Below, piece after piece: positions 1 through 6,940 of a stretch of 16,670 nucleotides of DNA. The position numbers were made by a program, and so were the translations under genes. The DNA is taken from NCBI GenBank assembly GCA_034435435.1, contig DAOTXN010000179.1, forward strand, positions 1 to 16,670. Reading direction: 5' to 3'. The notes below the pieces were generated by a model that made no database searches, was not told the DNA's origin, and saw nothing but the letters and a program-made list of their open reading frames with translations. Origin of the DNA: DAOTXN01 sp034435435 (lineage in GTDB: Bacteria; Chloroflexota; Anaerolineae; S140-20). The number at the start of each line of letters is the position of its first letter. The stretch's first letter is position 1.

Positions 1-271
1 CGTTCGGACCGCTGATGACCATGGCCGTGGCGATGCGTATCTTTTCGCCCGCCGCCACGTCCACGCACCCGAATTCATCGGTGCACGTGAATTCCGCCAC
101 CGGCTCCTTCGTGGCTTCCGGGGCCTGGGTGGCTACCGTGGCTTGAGTCGCTTCGGGGGCTTGGGTCGCTTCGGGAGCCGACGTATCTGTGGCTTTCTCT
201 CCGCCGCCGCAAGCGGCAAGCATTGGGAAAACGATGATGATCAGGGCAATCAACGCCCATATCTTCTTCAT
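1..271 (-). CDS. Branched-chain amino acid-type ABC transporter substrate-binding lipoprotein, N-terminal part
   Basis: This is the first 90 codons of a gene that runs off the left edge. The ATG is at 271, with GGAGGAG just upstream (about 280-287). The product starts MKKIWALIALIIIV, a lipoprotein signal peptide ending in the lipobox LAAC with Cys21 as the lipidated residue. A low-complexity linker with repeated PEATQ-type units (about 33-56) follows. The mature domain then begins near AGEKIRIATAMVISGPN, which resembles the first strand of LivK/Leu-Ile-Val-binding proteins, where a small-molecule ligand is delivered to an ABC permease. The family call rests only on this short start and on the typical linker; the ligand cannot be told. 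Transcription would be leftward, out of the gap shared with the Lon operon. Confidence 0.72.
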   Translation of the reverse strand, partial: MKKIWALIALIIIVFPMLAACGGGEKATDTSAPEATQAPEATQATVATQAPEATKEPVAEFTCTDEFGCVDVAAGEKIRIATAMVISGPN

Positions 272-326
272 TGGGTTTCTCCTCCTCACATCTGTGAAAA
301 ATTGGATGATCATTGGGTCCAATTAC

Positions 327-352
327 GCCGATTTGATCGGCCAGAGTGTCAA
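327..352 (-). promoter_or_regulatory. Candidate operator/promoter of the leftward lipoprotein gene
   Basis: On the minus strand a perfect -35 box TTGACA (347-352) is followed by the inverted repeat GCCGAT-CAA-ATCGGC (327-341), two 6 bp arms around 3 bases. The repeat sits where the promoter spacer and -10 would be, about 55-70 bases upstream of the start codon at 271. This would suit a repressor-type operator. No good -10 hexamer lies 16-18 bases from the TTGACA, so the promoter itself is uncertain. Confidence 0.3.
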
Positions 353-476
353 GCCCTACAGTAATTGGTCCGCTACTCCGACTCTGGCGTTGTGACTGCA
401 TCACCTCCTTTGCGGTAACGCTAATAGACACAACAGTGTCGCGGGAGTCTCGTTTTACGGGAAAAGACATGGCCTA

Positions 477-492
477 TGTCTGTGCACAGACA
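477..492. promoter_or_regulatory. Perfect 16 bp palindrome, candidate operator
   Basis: TGTCTGTGCACAGACA is identical to its own reverse complement over all 16 bases. It lies in the gap between the divergent lipoprotein gene and Lon operon, about 205 bases from one start codon and 275 from the other. A symmetric site of this size suits a dimeric helix-turn-helix regulator of the LacI or GntR kind. No regulator gene is adjacent, so its owner is unknown. Confidence 0.4.
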
Positions 493-571
493 AGGCTCGG
501 AAAAAAAGAAGGCAATTCGCTCATCAGCTATGGTGCGATTTTAGCACCCCCCGGTCCATTTGTCAACTACT

Positions 572-686
572 CTAGCAGTCTGTCAGAGAGACGTAATTTA
601 GCCCCTGGTGGGCGTCCAAAATGGGCGCAAAACGAGCCAAAAACGGGCAAGGCCCTATATTACAGGGTTCTCCGACAGACTGCTAG
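572..686 (+). mobile_element. MITE-like element, copy 1
   Basis: This is a 115 bp non-coding unit that begins CTAGCAGTCTGTCAGAGA and ends with its inverse. The two ends match at 17 of 18 bases (left has A, right has G at position 14). Inside the ends, GTAAT-TAG stretches also pair, so the whole unit can fold back on itself. A second copy of 117 bp lies at 4420-4536 in the opposite orientation. By hand alignment the copies differ at about 10 positions plus one 2-base gap, roughly 91% identical. CTAG at both tips could be part of the inverted repeat or a target duplication. No transposase is present in the window, so the parent element is unknown. It ends only 6 bases before the Lon promoter -35 box. 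Confidence 0.75.
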
Positions 687-692
687 CAGCGA

Positions 693-721
693 TTGACGGG
701 TCTGAGAGCGTATGCTAACAT
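693..721 (+). promoter_or_regulatory. Predicted promoter of the Lon-epimerase operon
   Basis: The -35 box TTGACG (693-698) is followed after 17 bases by TAACAT (716-721). The -10 is preceded by TGC (713-715), which makes an extended -10 of the TGn type. Transcription would start near 728, leaving a leader of about 40 bases before the start codon at 767. The box lies directly beside the right end of MITE-like copy 1. Confidence 0.5.
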
Positions 722-766
722 GAATGTCAGAAACGCTTCTTCGCTGACCATTTCGAGGAGGACAAA

Positions 767-3193
767 ATGTGCCCGATCATCCAAGAACTATCTGCCGAGG
801 CTCTGATTCGGCGCTGTGATCCCAATAGCTTTGATTTTGAAAACACCGCCGCATTACCCTCGCTCACCGACTTTATCGGACAAGAGCGCGCTATGCGCGC
901 GGTAGACTTTGGCGCAGGTATTGCCAGCCATGGTTTCAATATCTATGCACTGGGCTTGCCCGGTTCGGGCAAAACCACCCTCATTCGCAAATTCTTGGAA
1001 AAGCTGGCGACCAACGAACCCACACCCGACGATTGGTGCTATGTCAACAACTTTGACGAGCCACACACTCCGCGCGCTCTAAGCCTACCGGCCGGCCAAG
1101 GGGCGACCTTGCGCGATGACATGGCCGGGCTGGTCGAGCACTGCCGACAAGGCATTCCCAAGGCCTTTGAAAGCGAAGAATACGAACGCGAAAAGGAGCA
1201 GATCACCCAAAGCTACCAGGAGCAGCAAAACAAGGAGCTAGAAGCCCTTCAGGAGCGCCTGCAACAACAAAATTTTGCCCTCATCAAAGTGCCCGGCGGC
1301 CTGGTTCTCACCCCGGCTATCGAGGGCCGTCCGCTCAAAGAGCGCGACATGGAAAAACTCAGCGAAGAAGAGCGCGAACGGGTACAAAAACTGCGTGAAA
1401 AACTGGAAAAAGAGGTTGAGCGTGGATTGCGCCGTCTGCGCGAGATGGAAGAAGCGATGCGGCAGGAGCTAAAACAACTCACCGAAGACGCTACGCTGCG
1501 CGCCATCGGCCACCTCATCAACGACCTGAGCTCCAAGTACGCCAAGGTCCCCAAAGTCGTGGAATATCTCGCCAGCGTGCAAGCAGACATTGTCGCCAAC
1601 GTGGGGGATTTTCAGGATGAAAAAGGAGGCCAAGCGCCTTCCTTGCTGGATCTCCCCCTGCCCATTCGCACGTCCCCATTCAGCCGTTACGAAGTGAACG
1701 TGCTCGTGGACCACTCGGAGACCCAGGGCGCCCCCGTCATCGTCGAAACCAACCCCACTTACCACAACCTCATCGGGCGCATCGAGCACCACGCTTTCAT
1801 GGGCGCCGTCCACACCGACCACACGATGATCAAATCTGGAGCGTTACACCGCGCCAACGGCGGCTATCTGGTGTTGCCGGTGCGCGAAGTGCTCATCAAC
1901 TATCTCTCGTGGGAGGCCCTCAAACGCTCGCTCAAAGACCGCCACATCCGCATCGAAGAACTGGGCGCCCAACTCAGCCTCGTCAGCACGGTGACGCTAG
2001 AGCCGGAGACGATTCCCCTGGACGTAAAGATCGTGCTCATCGGCAACCCGTTACTTTATTACCTGCTGCACTACTATGACGAGGACTTTCAGAAACTATT
2101 CAAGGTCAAAGCCGACTTTGCCACCCACATGGAGCGCACCCCCGAAACCGAAAAGCAATACGCTTTCTTTGTGCGCACGATCTGCGAAGAACACGGCCTC
2201 CAGCCTTTTGATCGAGGCGCCGTGGCCCGCATCATCGAGCACAGCTCACGCATGGTGGAACACCAGGACAAACTCTCCACCCGTTTCGGAGAAATTGCCG
2301 ATCTGATCCACGAAGCCAACTTTTGGGCTGCCCGTAGACGGGCCGGCGATTCGGACGGCGGCGCCGACGTTGTCACCGCCGCCGACGTGGAACGAGCCAT
2401 CCACGAAAAGATCTTTCGCAATAACCTGATCGAAGAACGCATCCAGGAGGTCATCGCCGAAGGCACCATCCGCATCGATACCACTGGCGCAGTGGCCGGC
2501 CAGGTCAACGGTCTCTCCCTCATCATGCTGGGCGACTATCTCTTCGGGCGACCCAGCCGAGTGACCGCCAGCACCTTCGCCGGTAAAGCTGGAGTCGTTA
2601 ATATCGAGCGGGAGGTCGAGATGAGCGGCCCTATCCACAGCAAAGGCGTGCTCACCCTCAGCAGCTACCTGGGCCACAAATACGCCCAAAACAAACCCCT
2701 CACTCTCTCGGCCAGCCTGGTCTTTGAGCAATCCTACAGTGGAGTGGAGGGCGACAGCGCCTCTTCCACCGAATTGTATGCTCTGCTCTCCAGCCTGTCA
2801 GGTTATGCGATCAAACAAAATATCGCCGTCACTGGCTCGGTGGATCAGCACGGAGATGTACAGCCCATCGGCGGAGTGAACCAAAAGATCGAGGGCTTTT
2901 TCGACGTGTGCAAGCTCAAAGGCTTGAGCGGTGAACAAGGCGTCATCATCCCAGCCGGCAACGTCCGCCATCTCATGCTGCGTCAGGACGTGATCGACGC
3001 CGTAGCCGAGGGAAAATTTCATCTGTGGCCGGTCCACTCCATCGACGAGGGCATGGCTCTGTTGACCGGGCGCGAGGCCGGCGAGCCGGACGAAAACGGC
3101 GTTTACCCCGCAGGCACGGTCAACCGGGCCGTGGCAGACCGACTGGCCGCGATGGCCGAGGCGCTAAAGGAAGAAAAGGAAGAGAAAGAATGA
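767..3193 (+). CDS. Lon-family ATP-dependent protease (LonH/YcbZ-like, AAA_32 type)
   Basis: An 808-residue AAA+ serine protease, expected to unfold and degrade proteins in the cytoplasm. The Walker A motif GLPGSGKTT spans 63-71. A highly charged coiled-coil insertion runs from about 137 to 240, and an AAA lid and helical region from about 440 to 555. The C-terminal Lon (S16) protease domain spans about 560-765. The catalytic serine lies in EGDSASST (Ser664) and the lysine in GGVNQKIEG (Lys707). Their spacing of 43 matches the Ser-Lys dyad spacing of classical Lon. There is no classical Lon N-terminal substrate domain; the coiled-coil insertion marks the LonH/YcbZ-like group rather than canonical Lon. 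GAGGAGG at 755-761 supports the ATG at 767. The C-terminus is a charged Glu/Lys tail. The stop overlaps the next start (ATGA), so the epimerase is probably translationally coupled. Substrates are unknown. Confidence 0.93.
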   Translation: MCPIIQELSAEALIRRCDPNSFDFENTAALPSLTDFIGQERAMRAVDFGAGIASHGFNIYALGLPGSGKTTLIRKFLEKLATNEPTPDDWCYVNNFDEPHTPRALSLPAGQGATLRDDMAGLVEHCRQGIPKAFESEEYEREKEQITQSYQEQQNKELEALQERLQQQNFALIKVPGGLVLTPAIEGRPLKERDMEKLSEEERERVQKLREKLEKEVERGLRRLREMEEAMRQELKQLTEDATLRAIGHLINDLSSKYAKVPKVVEYLASVQADIVANVGDFQDEKGGQAPSLLDLPLPIRTSPFSRYEVNVLVDHSETQGAPVIVETNPTYHNLIGRIEHHAFMGAVHTDHTMIKSGALHRANGGYLVLPVREVLINYLSWEALKRSLKDRHIRIEELGAQLSLVSTVTLEPETIPLDVKIVLIGNPLLYYLLHYYDEDFQKLFKVKADFATHMERTPETEKQYAFFVRTICEEHGLQPFDRGAVARIIEHSSRMVEHQDKLSTRFGEIADLIHEANFWAARRRAGDSDGGADVVTAADVERAIHEKIFRNNLIEERIQEVIAEGTIRIDTTGAVAGQVNGLSLIMLGDYLFGRPSRVTASTFAGKAGVVNIEREVEMSGPIHSKGVLTLSSYLGHKYAQNKPLTLSASLVFEQSYSGVEGDSASSTELYALLSSLSGYAIKQNIAVTGSVDQHGDVQPIGGVNQKIEGFFDVCKLKGLSGEQGVIIPAGNVRHLMLRQDVIDAVAEGKFHLWPVHSIDEGMALLTGREAGEPDENGVYPAGTVNRAVADRLAAMAEALKEEKEEKE

Positions 3194-4224
3194 AGAGCCT
3201 GGTGACAGGCGCCAGCGGATTCATCGGCGGCCACCTGACCCGGGCCCTGGTTATTGCCGGTGACGAGGTGCGCATCCTGGTGCGCCCGACCAGCGACACG
3301 CGCCACCTGGCCGACTTGTCGGTCGAGATTTGCACCGGAGACCTGACCGATCCTGCCAGCCTGCGCCGGGCGGTCGCCGGAGCCGAGCGCGTTTTTCACT
3401 GCGCCGCTATTGTCTCCGACTGGGGGGATCCGGCGCGCTTTGACGCCGTAAACGTAGAGGGTACTCGTCGCCTGCTGGAGGCCGCCCTGGACGCTAACGT
3501 TCGCAAATTTTTGCACGTTAGCAGCACCGAGGTCTATGGCTACCCCGACTACCCGGCTACCGAACAAGCCCCCTACCGATACCGGCGCTGGCCGTATTGT
3601 GAGACCAAAATCGAGGCCGAAAAGCAGGCGTGGGCCTTTGCCGAGCGCGGTCTACCCTTGACCGTCGTGCGCCCGGCCACCGTCTATGGGCCGCGCTCGG
3701 CCACCCTCGTCGAGATGGTCCAATTGCTCCAGACCGGACAGATGATGCTGATCGGCGGTGGGCGCAAAAACGCCGGCTTGGTATACGTGGACAACTTGTG
3801 CGACGCCCTGTTACTGGCCGGCGAGCCGGAGCGGGGCCTGGGTCGAGCTTACAACCTGACCGACGGCCTGGATGTCACCTGGGGCCAGTTCATCAACGCG
3901 CTGGCGGCGGTGCTGGGAAAAGGCCCTGTGCGACGCTCCATTCCTCACACACCGGCTTACGCCGCCGCTTGGCTGCTGGAAAGCTGGGCCTGCCTCACTT
4001 GCCCTGGCGGGCAGCGCCAGGGATCGGCGGCCCCGTGGGCCAGGCGGCGCCGCCAATCGGAGCGCCCGTTGCTGACGCGCATGGCGGTCGAGTTTACCGG
4101 CACCGATCAGAGCTTCCCAGCCGACCGGGCGCGACAGGAGCTGGGGTGGTCGCCTCGGGTTGGCTTTGACCAAGGGATGCAAAACGTCCGAAAGTGGCTC
4201 CAGGCAGAGGGCTACCTGGGGTGA
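3190..4224 (+). CDS. NAD-dependent epimerase/dehydratase (extended SDR family)
   Basis: A 344-residue extended short-chain dehydrogenase/reductase. The Rossmann nucleotide-binding motif GASGFIGG is at 7-14. The catalytic set is visible as Ser111/Ser112 in HVSSTEVYGY, with Tyr136 and Lys140 in YCETK. RPATVYGPRS (161-170) is the usual substrate-loop entry. The sequence resembles the branch holding nucleotide-sugar epimerases and 3-beta-hydroxysteroid dehydrogenase-like enzymes; the substrate cannot be read from sequence. The start was placed at 3190 because the open frame upstream lies inside the Lon gene and the Rossmann fold begins at residue 3. It overlaps the Lon stop by 4 bases. Residues 268-292 are unusually rich in Gly, Arg and Gln compared with flanking sequence, perhaps a local insertion. 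No clear terminator follows, only an imperfect AT-rich hairpin near 4231-4256. Confidence 0.85.
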   Translation: MKSLVTGASGFIGGHLTRALVIAGDEVRILVRPTSDTRHLADLSVEICTGDLTDPASLRRAVAGAERVFHCAAIVSDWGDPARFDAVNVEGTRRLLEAALDANVRKFLHVSSTEVYGYPDYPATEQAPYRYRRWPYCETKIEAEKQAWAFAERGLPLTVVRPATVYGPRSATLVEMVQLLQTGQMMLIGGGRKNAGLVYVDNLCDALLLAGEPERGLGRAYNLTDGLDVTWGQFINALAAVLGKGPVRRSIPHTPAYAAAWLLESWACLTCPGGQRQGSAAPWARRRRQSERPLLTRMAVEFTGTDQSFPADRARQELGWSPRVGFDQGMQNVRKWLQAEGYLG

Positions 4225-4299
4225 TAAAATAAAGCGAGAACTTGCTCCGCCTTTATCCCCGCAAGTCAATACCAGAAAGATGCAAGCTAGAGCAAAAAG

Positions 4300-4308
4300 T
4301 GTTATAAT
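4300..4308 (+). promoter_or_regulatory. Predicted extended -10 promoter for the CPBP-kinase operon
   Basis: TGTTATAAT is a perfect extended -10 (TGn plus TATAAT at 4303-4308). The -35 region 17 bases upstream (about 4280-4285, ATGCAA) is poor, which extended -10 promoters tolerate. Transcription would start near 4315 and run through MITE-like copy 2 before reaching the start codon at 4545. Confidence 0.45.
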
Positions 4309-4419
4309 GGCTTGGGTTCAAACTCTACGACCAAGACAAAACGCCGCGCCTGTTAGAGATACCCGGCGAGGCAAGTCAGGAAGAGATGTGGACGCCTTGT
4401 TTTTGACACAGCTAGACGC

Positions 4420-4536
4420 CTAGCGGCCTGTCGGAGAACCCTGTAATATAGGGCCTTGTGCCCGCTTTTTGCTCATTTTGCGCCCATTTTGGACGCCCAC
4501 AAGGGGCTAAATTACATCTCTCCGACATGCTGCTAG
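4420..4536 (-). mobile_element. MITE-like element, copy 2 (inverted relative to copy 1)
   Basis: This 117 bp unit is the reverse complement of the element at 572-686, about 91% identical. Its tips are CTAGCGGCCTGTCGGAGA on the left and the inverse of CTAGCAGCATGTCGGAGA on the right. The tips match each other less well than in copy 1, so this copy may be older. It ends 8 bases before the CPBP start codon at 4545 and supplies the sequence immediately upstream of that gene. The two copies bracket the Lon-epimerase operon as an inverted pair about 3.7 kb apart. Confidence 0.75.
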
Positions 4537-4544
4537 AGATAATC

Positions 4545-5159
4545 ATGACCGCACAAATGGATCACAACACAGGCCACACCAACCCCGGCGCACGTGTACC
4601 ACGCGCCCAATTTTTGCGTCTCAGCGCCTGGTTCACACTTTGCCTGTGCGCAGCAGCCATCCTCATCCCCCTCCCCTTCCGACATCCAGGGGTCTGGCCG
4701 GCCTTGCGCCCGGCCTACCTTTTCACCTGGACTACGATTGCATCAGGCTTGGGCGGTTTGTTGGTCGGAAAAGTGATCGCGTTGCTCATCACCTACTGGC
4801 GACCCTTGCACGTTGTCGCCAAGCGTGTAATCGATCTCATCGCTTGGGAAGATTTCCGGGAGCGAGATTTTTTTCTCATCGCGCTGCTGGCTGCGTTAGG
4901 TGAAGAAACACTTTTTCGGGGTGCACTCCAACCCCTCATCGGTTTGGTCCCGACAACGGTTATCTTTGGATTGTTGCATGCTACATCCGGTGCTCACGTC
5001 ATATTGGCGACTCTTTTGGGATTCGGTCTCGGATGGCTTTATATGTGGAGTGGAAGTTTGTGGCCCCCGATCGTCGCGCATCTGGGTATAGACCTGGTCA
5101 CGGGTCTGGTGCTAAAGCGCACCCTGCGATCGACTGCGCCGATGGCTGCCGGAGATTAA
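4545..5159 (+). CDS. CPBP-family intramembrane glutamic endopeptidase
   Basis: A 204-residue multi-pass membrane protein of the CPBP (Abi/Rce1-like) family, which cleaves substrates within or near the membrane. Motif 1 is GEETLFRG with Glu120-Glu121 and Arg125. Motif 2 is FGLLHA (141-146) with the conserved Phe and His. Motif 3 is the His179 region (AHLGID). Hydrophobic segments lie at about 26-44, 60-84, 108-118 and 134-192. The open frame continues upstream to 4458, but that part is MITE-derived sequence, so the ATG at 4545 was preferred. Its ribosome binding site is weak, and the ATG at 4557 is a less likely alternative. The stop codon is one base before the kinase start, so both genes form one operon. 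Members act in bacteriocin self-immunity, protein processing or signalling; the kinase neighbour favours signalling here, by inference. Confidence 0.85.
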   Translation: MTAQMDHNTGHTNPGARVPRAQFLRLSAWFTLCLCAAAILIPLPFRHPGVWPALRPAYLFTWTTIASGLGGLLVGKVIALLITYWRPLHVVAKRVIDLIAWEDFRERDFFLIALLAALGEETLFRGALQPLIGLVPTTVIFGLLHATSGAHVILATLLGFGLGWLYMWSGSLWPPIVAHLGIDLVTGLVLKRTLRSTAPMAAGD

Positions 5160-5160
5160 C

Positions 5161-6912
5161 ATGCCCTTCATTCCTGGGGAAGTGATCCACGAACGCTATC
5201 GCATTGACGATCTCCTGGCCCAGGGCGGCATGAGCGCCGTCTACAAGGCCTGGGATTTACGCTTGCAGGTGGCCTGTGCCCTAAAAGAGATGGTCCCTTA
5301 TCCTGGCCTGGGCCAAAAGGCGTTGTCGCAATTGCAGGCCCAGTTCCTTCAGGAGGCGCAGGTGCTGGCCGAGTTGCGCCACCCCAACATGCCCCGCGTA
5401 ACGGACCACTTTGAAGACGAAGGCAACGCCTACCTGGTCATGGATTACGTCGACGGCCAGCGCCTGGATGCGATCATCGAAGAAGAGGGCGCGCTCCCAC
5501 CCGAAACGGTTCTGAATTGGGCCAAGGAACTCCTCGAGGCTCTAAAATACTGCCATACAAACGGTATCATCCACCGCGACGTGAAACCGCAAAACGTCAT
5601 CATCACACCTGAGGGCCAGGCCATGCTGGTTGACTTTGGTCTGGTCAAGCTGCTCAATATGCAAGACCGCCGCACGCGTACGGTGATGCGTGGCCTGGGC
5701 ACGCCAGAATACGCCCCACCCGAACAATACGATTCGGAGATTGGCTCCACCGATGAGCGCACCGACATCTATGGTCTGGGGGCAACACTCTATCACGCCT
5801 TTACCGGCACACCTCCACCCACGGCTACCCAACGCATCGTCGATCCAACTCTTCTCAAGCCAATTCGTCACTACACGAATAACATCTCGCGGGAAGTCGA
5901 AGATGCTATCACCCGCTCGCTGGCCCTACAACCCGCCCAACGCTTTGGCACAACAGATGAAATGGCCGAGATGCTTTTCGGCTCACCCATCGTCAAACCC
6001 AGTAGCAAGCCCCTGGGCAGCGGCGCCAGGTCTAGCACCGATCCTTTAGGGACAGTCGTATTGTCGCGTCTTCGCCGCGTGTCCGGCTCCCTGTGGTGGG
6101 TTGGCGCCGGCGGCATCGCCACGCTTTTGCTGTTGATGTTCTTTGTTTTGCGTGGTGTTCTGCCCTTGGGAAGCTCCGCGACGCTTACACCCTCACCTAC
6201 AATCGCGATCGCCGTGGCAACGGATACGGCTACACCCTCTCCTCGCCCCACCACACCTACCCCCACCGCCCCCCAAACGCCAACACCCACGTCCTCGCGC
6301 ACGCCCACGGCAACCCTAAGGCCCACCATGACGCCCACAGCGACAGAGACGCCATCCCCCACGTCCGAATTGGCCGGGACGACCGAGACGGCCTGCACCT
6401 TGGACGTGGAACTGGTTGAAGTAAAAGATGTATTTAACTTTTGGTATACCCTGTCGTTTCCGGAATTTGACCTCATTTTGCACAATATCGGCACGTGCCC
6501 CTGGCCAGAGGATACCCAACTGACGCTGGCGTCCGAGAATCCTCTGAGTTGGCCGGAGCAATGGAAAATTGGCGCGGTGGAAGTAGATGCCTTCGTCACA
6601 GCCACTATCCGGCTGGTCGCCCCTAGCACGCCGCAGACACTGACCATCATCTGGCAATTGGAAAGCCCGGCAGAACGACCCATCGGCGCGCCGATCAGCC
6701 ATACGTTGCGCATAGAGCCGCGCCCGACAGTTACTCCCACCCCGACATCGACGCCGACGCCAACACGCGGCTCACTTCCAACTCAACCAACCACGCCGTC
6801 CGTCCCCAGCCGAACACCCACGCCAACCACCATCCCTACTGCCACTGACACACCGACCCCCGTACCCACTCCCACCTTCACTCCGCGTCCTACCGGCGGA
6901 CCCGGGCCCTGA
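5161..6912 (+). CDS. Transmembrane Ser/Thr protein kinase with extracellular NBR1-like Ig domain
   Basis: A 583-residue Hanks-type receptor kinase. The cytoplasmic kinase domain spans about 13-275: glycine loop LLAQGGMSAVY (18-28), ATP-anchoring Lys42, helix-C Glu65, catalytic HRD at 138-140 with Lys142 and Asn145, DFG at 158-160, and TPEYAPPE at 181-188. All catalytic residues are present, so it should be active. A juxtamembrane stretch (276-310) leads to one transmembrane helix at about 312-331. Outside lies a Thr/Pro-rich linker (341-405), then a beta-rich domain at about 411-520 with the pattern HNIGTCPWPED and APSTPQTLTIIWQL, typical of NBR1-like Ig domains. A second Thr/Pro-rich tail reaches the C-terminus. 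Cys412 and Cys446 could form a disulfide. GGAG at 5151-5154 serves the ATG at 5161. No terminator hairpin was seen after the stop. The ligand is unknown. Confidence 0.93.
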   Translation: MPFIPGEVIHERYRIDDLLAQGGMSAVYKAWDLRLQVACALKEMVPYPGLGQKALSQLQAQFLQEAQVLAELRHPNMPRVTDHFEDEGNAYLVMDYVDGQRLDAIIEEEGALPPETVLNWAKELLEALKYCHTNGIIHRDVKPQNVIITPEGQAMLVDFGLVKLLNMQDRRTRTVMRGLGTPEYAPPEQYDSEIGSTDERTDIYGLGATLYHAFTGTPPPTATQRIVDPTLLKPIRHYTNNISREVEDAITRSLALQPAQRFGTTDEMAEMLFGSPIVKPSSKPLGSGARSSTDPLGTVVLSRLRRVSGSLWWVGAGGIATLLLLMFFVLRGVLPLGSSATLTPSPTIAIAVATDTATPSPRPTTPTPTAPQTPTPTSSRTPTATLRPTMTPTATETPSPTSELAGTTETACTLDVELVEVKDVFNFWYTLSFPEFDLILHNIGTCPWPEDTQLTLASENPLSWPEQWKIGAVEVDAFVTATIRLVAPSTPQTLTIIWQLESPAERPIGAPISHTLRIEPRPTVTPTPTSTPTPTRGSLPTQPTTPSVPSRTPTPTTIPTATDTPTPVPTPTFTPRPTGGPGP

Positions 6913-6940
6913 AGCGAAATAGTGCCGCGTTAAACACCGA

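Larger units (their letters stand above)
272..571. other. Intergenic regulatory gap between divergent genes
   Basis: This gap separates the leftward lipoprotein gene from the rightward Lon operon and holds no convincing gene. It contains two palindromes (327-341 and 477-492), annotated separately. It also contains TCACCTCCTTT at 401-411, which on the minus strand reads as a near-perfect Shine-Dalgarno sequence but has no well-spaced start codon. Several short ORFs cross the area, but none has family features or a good ribosome binding site. The right end of the gap abuts the first MITE-like element. Confidence 0.6.
4225..4544. other. Intergenic leader region with promoter and inserted element
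   Basis: This 320-base gap holds a strong extended -10 (4300-4308) and MITE-like copy 2 (4420-4536). Between them, about 4311-4406, one frame reads FKLYDQDKTPRLLEIPGE and ends at a TGA. It has no start codon and is preceded by TAA, so it may be a decayed gene remnant or chance. No other gene is supported. The distance from the promoter to the CPBP start is about 230 bases, about half of it contributed by the element. Confidence 0.5.

Noticed and set aside
401..411. TCACCTCCTTT resembles the 3' end of 16S rRNA
   Set aside because: Only about 11-14 bases match and there is no upstream rRNA sequence, so it is a chance anti-Shine-Dalgarno match.
75..470. Minus-strand frame with a near-perfect Shine-Dalgarno (complement of 401-411) just before an ATG at 401
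   Set aside because: The spacing from GGAGG to ATG is only 2 bases, the product has no family features, and it overlaps the lipoprotein gene in another frame.
346..696. Plus-strand frame of 116 codons crossing the first MITE-like element
   Set aside because: It runs through non-coding repeat sequence, has no ribosome binding site, and shows no protein pattern.
4231..4256. AT-rich hairpin after the epimerase gene as a terminator
   Set aside because: The stem is imperfect with short ATAAAG/CTTTAT arms and no T-tract follows.
4311..4406. Short plus-strand frame reading FKLYDQDKTPRLLEIPGE
   Set aside because: It looks protein-like but lacks a start codon, follows a TAA and has no recognisable family; at most a decayed remnant, so it is mentioned only in the gap description.
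4458..4544. N-terminal extension of the CPBP protease
   Set aside because: Most of this part of the frame is MITE-derived sequence, also found in the non-coding copy at 572-686.
5871..6740. Minus-strand frame of 289 codons opposite the kinase, rich in Val and Gly
   Set aside because: It is the reverse reading of Thr/Pro-coding repeats and shows no family features.
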